64,000 nucleotides of DNA from Coix lacryma-jobi var. lacryma-jobi (Eukaryota > Streptophyta > Magnoliopsida > Poales > Poaceae), in the NCBI GenBank assembly GCA_009763385.1, contig CM019825.1, forward strand, positions 4,460,252-4,524,251. Reading direction: 5' to 3'. Made by a program: the position numbers and the translations under genes. A model generated the notes under the pieces. It ran no database searches. It had not been told where the DNA came from and saw only the letters and a program-made list of their open reading frames with translations. Position 1 is the first letter of the stretch; every line of letters starts with the position of its first letter. Of this stretch, positions 10,717 to 22,207 are shown in pieces.

Positions 10717-13700
10717 TGTGACACCCCAATTTTAAGAACAAAATTGGAGCACAATATATGTATGCCAGGATCAATTTTCATACACATATCCACATCATAG
10801 AAATATCAAAACAATGCTTTATTAATATATCAAACATTATTACAAAAATGACCCTCGGGTCCAAAAGAAAAGTACAGACTCTCAGTCTAACTCTAATGTA
10901 GACTCTGATGTAGATCGCGGAAACTGGACGCCATCTCCACAGGAAGGTCGACCGGGGGCTGCGCCATCCTAGTGCAAGTCGTCTAGGTCATATCCACCGT
11001 CTTCTGGGTACAACTTGTCGGGGTCGTATCCACCGTCTTCTCGGTACTCCTGCTCTGCGTCGTAAACTCCAACGTCTGGGTGGGGTAGCAGGGGGTTCAA
11101 AGAGGAAGGGCGAGTACATCGAAATGTACTCCGCAAGTTTAGGAAATATATGCTTATGAGGCTAATAACAAAGGTAGGCTGACTTTGTTTGACTCAAGCG
11201 CCTAAAGCGACACAACCCTATTAATCCTATTAAACCTATGTACCTATTTACTAGGTTATATCCACAGTCTCCATATGTAACGGTAACCACACTCGGAGTC
11301 ACACCGAGCAACCAACACTTGGAGTCCACCAAGCAACCACACTTGGAGTCACACCAAGCAACCACACCTGAAGTCCATCAGGCAAACCACACCTGAAGTC
11401 CATCAGGCCACCCATAAGGCCGACTCGAAGAGTCCCCCTATGTGTATTAGTTCCATATGTCACGACATAGAAAGCTACCTTCCGTAATAACACAAGGTCT
11501 GCGCCCGAGCCTGGGAATCACTCCCGTACCAAGCAGTAACCCGCGTAGAAGAAGCCTCTGTACCCATGTCATATGGGACTAATGACCACATAAGGCTTCC
11601 CTAACGAACCAGACCCAAACCCACCAACTAATCTCGAAGAAGTCCAAGCCCGCTCGTGACCGTAAGCACGGCTGATATATCAGTTTTAATACTCTGCAGA
11701 GTTCGCACATCTTTACCCATGAGTCATGCGTTCCCCATCACGCTAAACACTGCCAAGGTGCACAGCGGGGTCGCACTACAAGGCCTTTACAAAGCCCGCT
11801 CCAAGTCCGTTTTACACGTTCACTAAGGTTTCACCGCTAACAGTGGATATACACACCACTGCAAAAGCCCCCTCTTGTGCCACAAATCCGACCCCGTGTA
11901 AACCCTCAACTTGGAGGAAACTAATTACTTAGACAGTCCCAGAGCCATATAGGCCTCATGGTTTGCGCTGTTTTGCCGGGTTACATGCTCCGAGAACCGG
12001 GTCCTAGGGATCCAGGCAGGATAAATCTAGCACAAGCCCAGAGCCAAAAACCAAATAAGAGCTGCCAAATCCATGGCACAAAACCACCATACTGTCCATC
12101 CTACCGGATATACCTACTCACCATACTACTCATTACCAGTCTACATGTTCCATAGATCATTAATCAAGATTAATATTTAACCACCATCCCATCCCAAGAC
12201 AGCAGGGCTAAGCATGACTTCTACCCAACACATCCCAAACCAGGTGTCAAGGAAAATATAATCAAGATCTAGTAAACTATATCATAGGATTCAATATTAG
12301 ACTTTGCATGCAACTACTGGATCTAACTACTCTAACTCAAAATAAAATAAATACAGGAGCAATATGTGCAAGGACACTTGCCTGCGGGATGGGTCGAATC
12401 AACTGGATCACGAGAAGGGTCTGGAGCGACGAAGGCACAAGGTTGATCCAGGGGTTCCGCGTGGCTCGCACTCGCTGGATCAAGCATCATCACATGGCCC
12501 AAACAAAGCATATAAATAACAGTACATCAGCAGTAATAAAATGGGAATTAAACTGATCTACTGCATAGAGCTCGACGAGACGAATCTAACGCAAGTTGAA
12601 TGAGTCAAATCGGAGTTAAAACGCAAAAGTTATGAGCATTTGAAGTTGGATGGCAAAACTGTTAATAGTTGGAACTCATTTTCGTATTTTAAATAAATAA
12701 AACAGAAAAAGGAAATGCGGCTGGACCGGGCCTCATTTTGATAGATTTGCAGGGGTTGTATTGAAAGAAAAACAAGACTCAGAGAATAGTGAGCTAGTAG
12801 CGCGGGTTGATTGCGGCAAAATGCGAGGGCTAGACTGCAAAATCGCGCAGCCACTGCAAAGCGGTCGGCGTGGCATCTACGCGACGGCACGTGGCGCAGC
12901 GCAACTGGCCCTGACGTGCCACGCAGGCGGGAACGGTGTGAGGTGGCATGGGGACCGCGCCTGATTTAAATCAAAGAACAGGGGCTAATCTGTAAGATCT
13001 GCGTGACTCGCTGCATAGTAAATCTGGACTGCGGGTTGATTCTAGGAAAAGATGAGGGCTCTTTAGGAAATGAGGCCGGCCGGTCGGCGCAGTCAGCGCG
13101 GCGGCTGACGTGTGCGCTGTGTGGCAACAGGTGGCGCAAGGGGATTGGTTGGGTGCACCACGCGGTGTGTGAACCGGCTGACGTGGTGTGCGTGGACCGC
13201 GTCCATGATGCGGTGCACCCGGTGCATACCGGTTCGCACCTTGATCTAATCTAGGCCGTTCGCTGAGATCGGACGGCACGGAGAGGAGACCAGGCAGGCA
13301 CGACGGCCGAGCGGCGCTGCATGCGGCGGCGATGTGCTTCCCCGCGGTGGCGCCATTGACGCTATCCGCCGGAGCGTTCGGAGAAGGCCCTAGGGCGCGG
13401 TTGAGACAGCGGGATTAGGTGGAACAGGGAGGGGAGCTCACCGCGGGTGCCCAGGATGGGTTGGTGACGCCTGTCCGGGCTCGAAGGTGGCCGCCGACGG
13501 AGAAGGGGTGGCGGCGGTCCTCTGGATCCAGCGGCTTGGTTGATGGTGCTCCCGAGCGCGAGTTTCACCACCGGAGAGCTTCTTGGAACGCGACGAGGCC
13601 TCGCGAGTCCAGCGGAGACGGAGAGGAGTCGGTGGCAACCCTTCCGAGGAGGAAGACGAGCTCGAACCGAGCTTGTCAATGGCGAGGGTGGAGGTGATGG

Positions 13701-14570
13701 TCTCGGAAGGCTCTGGGTATGGCGCTAGGTTTCGGTGTGGGACCTGGCGGGGCGTCGCGAGGTCAGGGTGATGTTGGTACTTGTATGGGAAGAGAGGGAG
13801 AGGTGGCGGCTGGATCGGCTGGGGCTTCTCCCGGGAAGGGCGGACGGAGGTTGGGGGAGGTCCTGACGATGTGGGCCCCACGCGTCAGCGAGTGCAGGGG
13901 AGGAGCCGGTGGGGTCCGCCTGGCAGGGACATAGAGGAGAAGGGGAGGGGCGCTGGGCTCAGCCGCTCAGGTCGTCTGGTGGGGAGGGATAGATGGGCCT
14001 TCGGTGGGGAGTGGGTCGAGGCTGGTTGCTGCGCGCGGTGGGCTTCCTGCCTGGCGGCGGCTTGGGCCGCGGGAAAGGGCGCGCGGATGGGAGGCGAGGC
14101 AGAGGAAGCTGGGCCGGTGCGGGTTGAAGGAAAAGGAGGGCACGGGCTGGGGTGGCGCTGGGCCGGTGGGCGCGGTGAGGCATGGGCTGGAGAGAGGGAA
14201 AAATGAGGGAGGCCTTTGCCAATTCCTTTTGTTCTTTTTTTCTAAATTCTTTTCAAAACAGATTTCAAAACCAAAATCTTTTTAAACCAAATCAGTTTGA
14301 AAACTTTTCAACATACTTTCCCAAGGTTTTGCAAATAAAATTTTGAGTTTAATTTTATAAAATTTTCATAAATATTTTTATTGCTTTTCTAAATAGAATA
14401 AATTCGATTTGCCCTATCCGGGTTTAATAAATTCTTTTTTACCCAACAAAAATTATGCAACGGCATGAATGCAACAAACATCTGGTTAGATTTTCCTCCA
14501 TCTAGGATTTTGGCCATTTCTTTATTAAATTCTAATTTATTTTAATTAATTTAACACCCGGGGTGTTACA
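10717..14570. mobile_element. Solo LTR of a gypsy-type element, 3,854 bp
   Basis: Starts TGTGACACCCC and ends GGGGTGTTACA, with 5-bp duplication ACATC on both sides (10712-10716, 14571-14575). It has no gag or pol domain and no second LTR, so it is best read as a solo LTR left by unequal recombination. TGTRACACCCC ends and multi-kilobase LTRs fit Tekay/RIRE3-like chromoviruses, by recollection only. The interior has small repeats at 11280-11430 (ACACTTGGAGTC, CCTGAAGTCCATCAGGC) and a GC-rich part at 12880-14190. Open frames in that part overlap on both strands and show no family. Confidence 0.85.
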
Positions 14571-16404
14571 ACATCCCACATCAACAGTGCACTCAATACC
14601 TGATGTTGGGACATCGGAACACCCTGATGAAATCATATTGGGAAATGATGATACATCTCCAGGGGTGCAAGAAATTTCCATTAATTTCATTGAATCTGGA
14701 GAATCATATGATAGAAAGTCTACAGTTGTCGACATATATTTCGCTGAAACAATTGCAGAAATCATCCAAAGCGATCCAGATCCTAAATCCATGGCAGAGT
14801 GCAAAAAGCGCTCGGACTGGAACCAATGGAAAGATGCAATTCAAGCGGAATTAGCCTCGCTCGCCAAAAGAAAGGTATTCACTCATGCAATACCTACACC
14901 TCGTGGAATCTTCCCTGTGGGATTCAAATGGGTTTTCGTCCGGAAACGGAATGAAAACAATGAGGTGGTGAGATATAAAGCAAGGCTTGTAGCACAAGGG
15001 TTCACGCAGAGACCTGGCATTGATTTCAATGATACATATTCTCCAGTTATGAGTGGAATAATGTTCCGATATCTTATATCTCTGGCTGTACAAAATCGTC
15101 TATCTATGCAGTTGATGGACGTAGTGACTGCATATCTCTATGGGTCACTTGATTCGGATATATATATGAAGGTTCCTGATGGAATCTCTATACCGGATCA
15201 GAGCGCAAATCGCAACATGTATTGTGTAAAGCTTCAAAAGTCACTTTATGGCTTAAAGCAGTCAGGAAGAATGTGGTATAACCGACTTAGTGAGTTCCTT
15301 CTAAAGAAGGGATACACTAACAATGATGATTGCCCATGTGTATTCATAAAGAAATCCCAAACGGGGTTCTGCATCATATCAGTGTATGTTGATGATCTAA
15401 ACATCTTTGGCAACCCACAAGATATTGATGAAGCACGCAATCATCTAAAGACGGAGTTTGAAATGAAGGATTTGGGTCAAACCAAATTTTGCTTAGGTCT
15501 ACAACTTGAGCACCTTCCCACTAGAATATTAGTGCATCAATCTGCCTATGCCCAGAAAGTGTTGGAGAAATTCAACATGAATAAGTCACATCCCTCCAAT
15601 ACTCTTATGGTTGTTCGGTCTTTAGAAATGAAGACTGGTCAATTCAGACCAAAGGATGAAGGAGAAGAGGTTTTGGGAGCCCATTACCCTTATCTCAGTG
15701 TCATTGGAGCGCTCATGTATCTTGCAAATTGCACCAGGCCTGATATTGCATTTGCAGTGAACTTGCTAGCACGACACAGCGCTGCTCCTATCAAACGTCA
15801 TTGGACGGGAGTTAAGCATATCCTCAGATATGTTAATGGCACACGAGATCTTGGGTTATTCTTTCAAAGGAACCCAGAATCCAATATGATTGGGTACACT
15901 GATGCCGGCTATTTATCTGATCCCCATCATGGCCGATCCCAGACAGGCTTTGTATTCTTACACGGAGGGACTGCCATTTCATGGAAGTCATCAAAATAGA
16001 TCCCTGTATCTACCTCCACCAATCACTCTGAAATAATTGCACTATATGAAGCTTCACGAGAATGTGTTCGGCTTCGCATAGTGATTAACCACATACAACA
16101 GTCATGTGGAATGAGTACTCTCGACTCACCTACCATTATCTATGAAGATAATGCTGCTTGTGTTGCACAGATGGGGACAGGTTACATTAAGAGCAACATA
16201 ACGAAGCATATTTCACCTAAGTTGTTTTTCCCTCATGAACTACAACAAATGGGTGAAATAGATATCTTGAAAACCAAGTCATGCGATAATCTCGCTGATT
16301 TGTTGACTAAGTCATTACCAGCTTCTTCGTTCCAGAAATGTGTTCAAGGAATTGGTATGCGACGACTTCGTGATTTGCAAGGTTCAGGGGGAGAGATCTC
16401 CTAG
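14571..16404 (+). pseudogene. Copia pol, second part: reverse transcriptase and RNase H
   Basis: Continues the pol frame after the solo LTR. The reverse transcriptase begins at the WKDAIQAELASL block, includes GFKWVFVRKRN and YKARLVAQGF, the catalytic YVDD (SVYVDDLNIFGN), and the connection TRPDIAFAVN. RNase H follows with GYTDAGYLSD, SEIIALYEA and YEDNAAC. A TAG at 15997-15999 replaces the usual Gln codon after SWKSSK and separates most of RNase H (16000-16404). The end is followed by the purine tract CAGGGGGAGAGA at about 16387. Together with the solo LTR insertion this makes pol inactive. Confidence 0.9.
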
Positions 16405-16709
16405 TTGTTGCCTTGTCCACACCATCATATTGTACTCTTTTCTTTGTATGAGTTTTACTCACAAGGTTTCTCATATAAAGTTTTTAATGAGGCAATATTA
16501 ACATAAGCTTATGTCATATATCCTGTTTTCCCTACCAGGGTTTTTAAGGAGATATCAATGACATATATTGTCCTCTAAACTATCTATGAGTTTTCTCTTA
16601 CAAAGGTTTTTCTCATATGAGTTTACAATGAGGCAATAATCATATATGCTGAATCAACTTTCTCCTTATTTTCCCACTGGGTTTTTAAAGGAGTTTTTAA
16701 CAGCATATC
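16405..16709 (+). repeat. Copia 3' untranslated modules
   Basis: AT-rich, with two copies of a composite of about 140 bp: a GAGTTTT...CATAT...AATGAGGCAAT block (about 16447-16496 and 16587-16637) and a block ending GGGTTTTTAA (about 16527-16553 and 16670-16697). The second block has a small hairpin that is CCCT/AGGG in one copy and CCCA/TGGG in the other. A third degenerate copy continues after the gypsy insertion at 23509-23590. Confidence 0.6.
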
Positions 16710-18010
16710 TGTTGACACTTACTAACGTCGTTACTAAGAATGGACCTTACGATCCATCCCCGGCAACGGCGCCAGAAATGCTTGTTGGTATTTCTTAGCG
16801 TAAGCAGAAGAATTCGCAAGCGCACGGAAGTACCGCTGTAGCACTTCACCCGGTGGTATTCAGGGTATCGTATTTCCACGAGGAACGGAGGTATTTCTTC
16901 TATCTAGTTCGTCCAAGGACAACACAAGGGTAGAGAAAGAGAGGGGAATAGAGACGGGTCGCTAAAGCTTTACTGTCTAAAGATAGATAAACATTACTTC
17001 TACTTGTTCACTTCGGGCACCGTCTTATACCTGGTCTGCCAGGTAACTCCGGCCTTTGTGTAGCTCTACGCCGTAACCGAACGTGGGGAAAACTAAGGGC
17101 AAACAGGGTTGTCACCACCTGCCGCCGATCCCTCACCCGTGGATTACGAGGCAAACGAAGGTGAACCCTAGCCTAGACACCACGTCTACGCTATTGATCA
17201 CTACTCTAGCGTTACGCAGGAACCCCTCCAAATGATTCAGAGGTTCCTCTACTAGAGTATCCGCTACGAGAACGGACGACGAACCCGCAAACAAGAAGAG
17301 ATAAAGCTTACCTAATCAAAAGAACAATAATACTGTAGAAACCACGAACACTTACTATGTATGGATCCCGATGTGGGTACAAGGTAAGGGCTCGTCGAGG
17401 TACAAGCTCGGGGAGAGACCGACAAGCCCGGTACTTCCCCGCTCTCTTCCCTCACATCTCACTCTCCAACTCTAGAAAGCTACTAGGGCATAGCCCTAAG
17501 GAGTGGGGATCTACTCAAGAGAGAGGTGCTCTTCTATTCCTTTTGTGTGTTGTTGTCTGGCCTCCCCTCCCCCTCTCCTTATATAGGTGCTTTAGGTCGG
17601 TTTAGGAGGGGGCTTGCTGCAAAATTCACCCGAAACCGCCTTAGGGGCATTGATTGCACCGCCTCTGCAAAGGCGGTGGCCACGTGGCAGCACCAGGGGG
17701 GCGGTCGACCCAGGGGGCGGCCGCCCCCTGGCTGGGCCCCCGTGGGCTGGGCCAAAGCCCATTTGGCCTGAAACGTCGTGCTGAGTTTGAATCTGGTTGA
17801 AGTTTGATACACTTTGGTACTTGGTTTTGATTTCTCCTTCAACTCTTCCTTTACTTTCGGCCCAAATCACGTTGTTCCTGTATAAATACATGTTCACCAA
17901 AACTGTGGAATTTGTTAGTGTAAAAAGGCCCTACCTCTAGTTTGGTGACATTTTTATAGACAATCATAAGCATGTTGGCGATATAGAATATGTGTTAAGA
18001 ATCGCCAACA
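16710..18010 (-). repeat. 3' LTR of the gag-only gypsy element
   Basis: 1,301 bp. On the minus strand it carries a TATA box (CTATATAAGG, 17577-17586) downstream of a CT-rich stretch. It also contains an internal copy of the primer-binding site (16757-16774) close to its left edge. Confidence 0.88.
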
Positions 18011-20284
18011 AACTCCCTCACACTTAGTCCTTTGCTCGTCCTCGAGTAAAGATTAGGACTAAGATGGGTCATCTCTCTGATATGTAACCTGCATACAAGT
18101 TATTCCAAGCTTCACCTGCACTTATGAACTCTGAAGTGTCTACCATGATATCTTGGGTGATTGAAAAATGGAACAACATGGATTCAAATCCCCTTGCATC
18201 AATCAATTCAGAAACTTGGGTTTTTATTTTGAAAATGTAAACCATAGCTTAGCTCCTCAAATGATTCTCTCAAATCGCTCATTTATGTGTTTGGTTCCTC
18301 ACCAAGGCATACCAAAGTGTTGCCTTCTTTCTTTCCTATTCCTAAAAAGCTTTTGTGGAGTTTGGGTAGGTAAGGTTATGAAGGCATACTTACTTTGTAT
18401 ATTTTGCTAAGTCAAATCTTGGATCCGAGGAGAAAGATGCCATACCCTTAGATCAAGAAGTGCAAGTGTGGGGAATATATATGTATATATTTTTTTTTCT
18501 TTTGAACTCCTTTGTCATGCTTCTCTCTCCCTTTTTTTAGAAACTTATGAAAATATGGGCTATCTTTATTATTATATTTTTTTTAGAGAGAGGCGGGCAT
18601 CGAAGTACCCATTGTTTTCTCATTTGGACACTTGTCCATTTTTTTTGCTCTCTCATTTTTTGGCACATGCTTCTTTGGCATGGCATATTTTCTCTTTTCT
18701 TCATGCTTTTTGGCATGGGATTAATTTTTTTCATAGCCCATATTTTGCAAAAGTAAAAAGGAATTTTGGGAAGAGAGGTTCATAACACAAGTGGTGGGGT
18801 TTTTATTTTGGTGGAATGAAAAGGCATGTTTTTGCGTAACTCTTAGTGCAAGAGTTAGCATTTTTTTATGTGGGTGTACGTGAATCTTGATCTTAGGGGT
18901 ATGATAAGTTTCTCAACAAGGCATCAACAAGACTTGACAAAACTCAATGCAGTAGTAAGTTGCAAGTATTTGGAGGTTTTAAAATCTAACACTAGATATG
19001 GCTTTGGTAGGAATTTTCATATCATTGAGGAGCATGCTATTTGAACTTTGTTTTTGTAAAATAAATCCCAAGTTCTTCACATGAAAGAGCAAGGTTCATT
19101 TTCATCCTACTATATCTCATATTTCAATTACTTAGATAGCATGGGGTCCCTATGAAAAGTGTTCACAAGTTATAGGAATATTAGCAAGGAATAAAGAGTA
19201 TGCAAATTTTATCAAAGGATAACTTGGAGATGACATGTCAAAAGTTTTGTCTTTTTAATCTGTTTAGTTTTAATCTTCAAAACATGAGAGATGTGAGGAT
19301 AGAGTTTTGCACAAACCATCGTTTGAAGATGAAGGAGTTTACGATGAGTTAGAAATGATTTGACCAACCCGGAAGTTTAAGTCAGTCCATTCTAAAACCT
19401 TTTACCTTGTCCTTCTCCATGTTAGGTTTCTCGATGTTGTGCAAAGTGTTGGGGAGATCTCAATTGTGTGAAAGGTTATACTTGGGAGATCTCCCCCACA
19501 TTTATTCTTGTACCTGTTTATTGAAACAAAACAAAAGAAACAAAAAAGAAAGGCTCTACCAGTTTGAAAACTGGGAAGGCTCAATTTTATTATGAAAAAC
19601 TTTTTTTTATTTTTATCATTTAGGAAAACTATCTTTTTTTAAGCAGAACTCAAACAAGGCTAAGATAAGTTTTGCTATAAAGTGCTAGCCTTGGTTCATC
19701 TCCATTAAAGATTACTTCTTTTGTTTATGCAAACAACTTAGGTTCATTAATCAAAATCTAACGCCATGTCAAATTTTGATTAAAGAAGGTCATTTTAACC
19801 TAAGCACCATGCTTAATTTAAAAAGACCAATGGATGTACCGGATCCAGTATACCCAAACTAGAGCAGCCGTCATAAACAATAAGAAGCATGAATTTGTAT
19901 GGTCTAGTAAACTTATGGAGATAAATATGAGTTAAGGCATTTGATGATTTTTTTTGAAGCTCTTCATGCTCTCTTACATCGTATGTACCCTTGTTCTTCT
20001 TGATCATGTCCTGAAAAGGGTTAACAACCAAGAATACCCAAAGGTGCACACTAACTAGATAGCATGATCTTATTTTTATTAAAAGAATTTTTTTAATGAT
20101 AGTAATAAAAGAAATATAAAGCTATTTTTTAAATCATTAAATAAATATTTTTTTCCTTTTTTTAGGATAATCCGGGGTATCTCCCGGCAGTGCTTAAGTT
20201 ACAGTCTTAAGCTCGACCTTGGGAACTTCATCTTGCAGCCTACAGTGGTGGTGTAATTCCCAGTTCACCACCAAGTATTTGGCA
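18011..20284. other. Non-coding interior of the gag-only gypsy element
   Basis: AT-rich, where pol would be expected in a complete element. I see no reverse transcriptase, integrase or other domain on either strand. Next to the LTR, the minus-strand sequence GTGTGAGGGAGTT (18011-18023) is a plausible polypurine tract. Confidence 0.65.
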
Positions 20285-22090
20285 TTAATACTCAAGCTGC
20301 AAGGTTAGCACCACCATGCATTTACGGGATTTGCAATGTTTGTGATAAACATAAGCATCCACAACTATTCTCTTAAAGAGTTTGACAACGAGAATCAAGA
20401 GAAGGTTGTGATCCTCGTAGAAGCATGTGGTTTGAAGCAAAACGAACTCTAGAGAACCTAAAAGTGAGCATGTGACATGAGGGATCTCAAAAGAGAAGTT
20501 ATCATGCTCATTAACAGATTCTTGCTTGGTTTCTAGAGTTGTTGCTTCACACATGTCCATGGCATGAAAGTTTCCGCACTGGAAAGATCTATCATGAAAG
20601 ACGAGCGTTGATACTTGACTGCTGTCGAGAACAACGTTATGATGGCCAGAGGGACATGGATTAAGCTCGAGCGAGGATGGTACTGGACGTATCGTTTCAC
20701 AAGGATGAGATTGAAACTCAAATGAAACGCACGGAGCTATGCATTTTACCACCTCGCATGAGTTAGCGTTGGGCTGCTCCTTTGCCTTTGGATTTGCGGA
20801 ACTAGCGATAGACTCGGCGGAAGTGATTGCTCCCAACTGTTCATCAAGGCCCCCACGGAATGGTTTCTCTATGGAAAGTTTTTCGAAAGGGTGGCCTAAC
20901 AGAAGTTCAAATTCGAGGATGTCGTAGATATGAAAATCTAGGTGAACCACGTTTTCGTTTATTTCAAAAGGTACGGCCTTAGCAACTCCACAACACTCCC
21001 AGAGAAACCCTGGCGGACCTTCAAAGAGTTTGTCAGTCGGGATTAGCGGAGTGTTACCCAAAAGAGATTCCGCTAAGAATTTTGACATGATATTTGTTCC
21101 GACCGATGGGTTGTGAAGAGCATCGACAATTGTTCCCCTAAATGTGCAAGATATGGTCGTGGAGGGTGAAAGAATCCGAATTACATCAGAATAACGTTTC
21201 ACCTCCACTAACAATTCTTTTGATGGCTCTATTTTAGGGGACACTTCATATGTCGAGCGTTTTTCGTACCTACGAAGGTTCGTGATTCTGTCATAATCCT
21301 CGAATTCAATTGCAAACTCCGAAGGATAAAGCATTATCGGTGTTTGCAGCTCGGGTGAGGGCTCAAAAGTCGAATCTATGTATGGCAAAGTTGTTGATTC
21401 GACTGATGAGGGCTCCTCAAAACTTGACATGCCCTTGTTTTGGAGAGGTTTTGGTTCTACAACGGGAGAAGTGTGCTTCTCTAGGAAGTTATCAAGGATT
21501 TTTCTCTGTTCCGTTGTAGATTTGCTTGAAAATGACCCTCCAGCGGCCCTGTCAAGGACTGGGGCAGCATCTTCATCTAGACCCGTAGAAAAGAGATGCA
21601 ATTGCACGCTCTCGGGTAAAGACATGTTTGGGCTAGCGTGTAGTATCGTCAAATACCTGGCCCAGGCTGCACCTATAGACTCCTCATCTTGCTCGAAATG
21701 GAGGATTTCCTTTGGTATAGAGGTGATACGGGATCTAGGGAAGAATGCAAGATAAAACTTGTTTTTAAGTTCTTCCCAATCCCCATTCACACTTTCTACG
21801 ACATTAGCGTACCATTGTTTCGCCTCCCCATTGAGGGAAGACGAAAACAATTTCCACTTAATCGTTTCTTTTGTCATGCCTGGGATGCTTAGGCATGAGC
21901 AAATTTCCTCAAGATCTAGCAAGTGGTTAAAAGAATCTTCATTATGAAAACCAGAGAAATGTAGTGCCCGAGCTATGGATTTTAAATAAGGGTGGAGTCC
22001 ATCATTGGATGAAAGTTTTGGAGAAGGTTTTGGCTCGACGAACTCCCCCTTTGAAGCGGACGGATTTTGAATTGGAGTGGTTGGCTTCAT
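20285..22090 (-). CDS. Gag-protease-like protein of a non-autonomous gypsy element
   Basis: 601 residues when started at MKPTTPIQNP; the frame stays open upstream into the LTR, but this Met follows the leader and suits the family. Residues 55-190 form a retrotransposon gag core (WKLFSSSLNGEAKQWYANVV, then FFPRSRITSIPKEIL). Around residues 320-400 a retropepsin-like fold is recognisable (GTNIMSKFLAE, then LEFELLLGHPFEKL), but the Asp-Thr/Ser-Gly active site is absent (VDALHNPSVG), so proteolysis is unlikely. The role is particle formation, presumably with enzymes supplied by a partner element. No zinc knuckle was seen. The frame is uninterrupted, which suggests recent selection or youth. Confidence 0.75.
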   Translation of the reverse strand: MKPTTPIQNPSASKGEFVEPKPSPKLSSNDGLHPYLKSIARALHFSGFHNEDSFNHLLDLEEICSCLSIPGMTKETIKWKLFSSSLNGEAKQWYANVVESVNGDWEELKNKFYLAFFPRSRITSIPKEILHFEQDEESIGAAWARYLTILHASPNMSLPESVQLHLFSTGLDEDAAPVLDRAAGGSFSSKSTTEQRKILDNFLEKHTSPVVEPKPLQNKGMSSFEEPSSVESTTLPYIDSTFEPSPELQTPIMLYPSEFAIEFEDYDRITNLRRYEKRSTYEVSPKIEPSKELLVEVKRYSDVIRILSPSTTISCTFRGTIVDALHNPSVGTNIMSKFLAESLLGNTPLIPTDKLFEGPPGFLWECCGVAKAVPFEINENVVHLDFHIYDILEFELLLGHPFEKLSIEKPFRGGLDEQLGAITSAESIASSANPKAKEQPNANSCEVVKCIAPCVSFEFQSHPCETIRPVPSSLELNPCPSGHHNVVLDSSQVSTLVFHDRSFQCGNFHAMDMCEATTLETKQESVNEHDNFSFEIPHVTCSLLGSLEFVLLQTTCFYEDHNLLLILVVKLFKRIVVDAYVYHKHCKSRKCMVVLTLQLEY

Positions 22091-22181
22091 GATAGAAAAG
22101 GTAAAAAGAAAATATTTTTGGTTTTTATAAAAAGGGATACAGATACGAGGATGAACTAGGTTCGAAGAAAATAGCAACCGT

Positions 22182-22199
22182 TCCCCGGCAACGGCGCCA
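22182..22199 (-). other. Primer-binding site, tRNA-Asp type
   Basis: On the plus strand TCCCCGGCAACGGCGCCA equals the 3' end of plant tRNA-Asp as I recall it, so the minus strand is complementary to the primer. It sits 8 bp from the LTR edge at 22208. Two further perfect copies lie inside the LTRs (16757-16774, 22255-22272). Confidence 0.8.
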
Positions 22200-22207
22200 G
22201 AAATGCT

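Noticed and set aside
13362..14285. Open frames in the solo LTR as captured genes
   Set aside because: Overlapping frames on both strands, compositionally driven, no recognisable family. Kept only as a point to check.
18011..20284. Hidden pol in the gag-only gypsy element
   Set aside because: I looked for YVDD-like, DTG and DDE motifs in the open frames on both strands and found none; the stretch is AT-rich and stop-dense.
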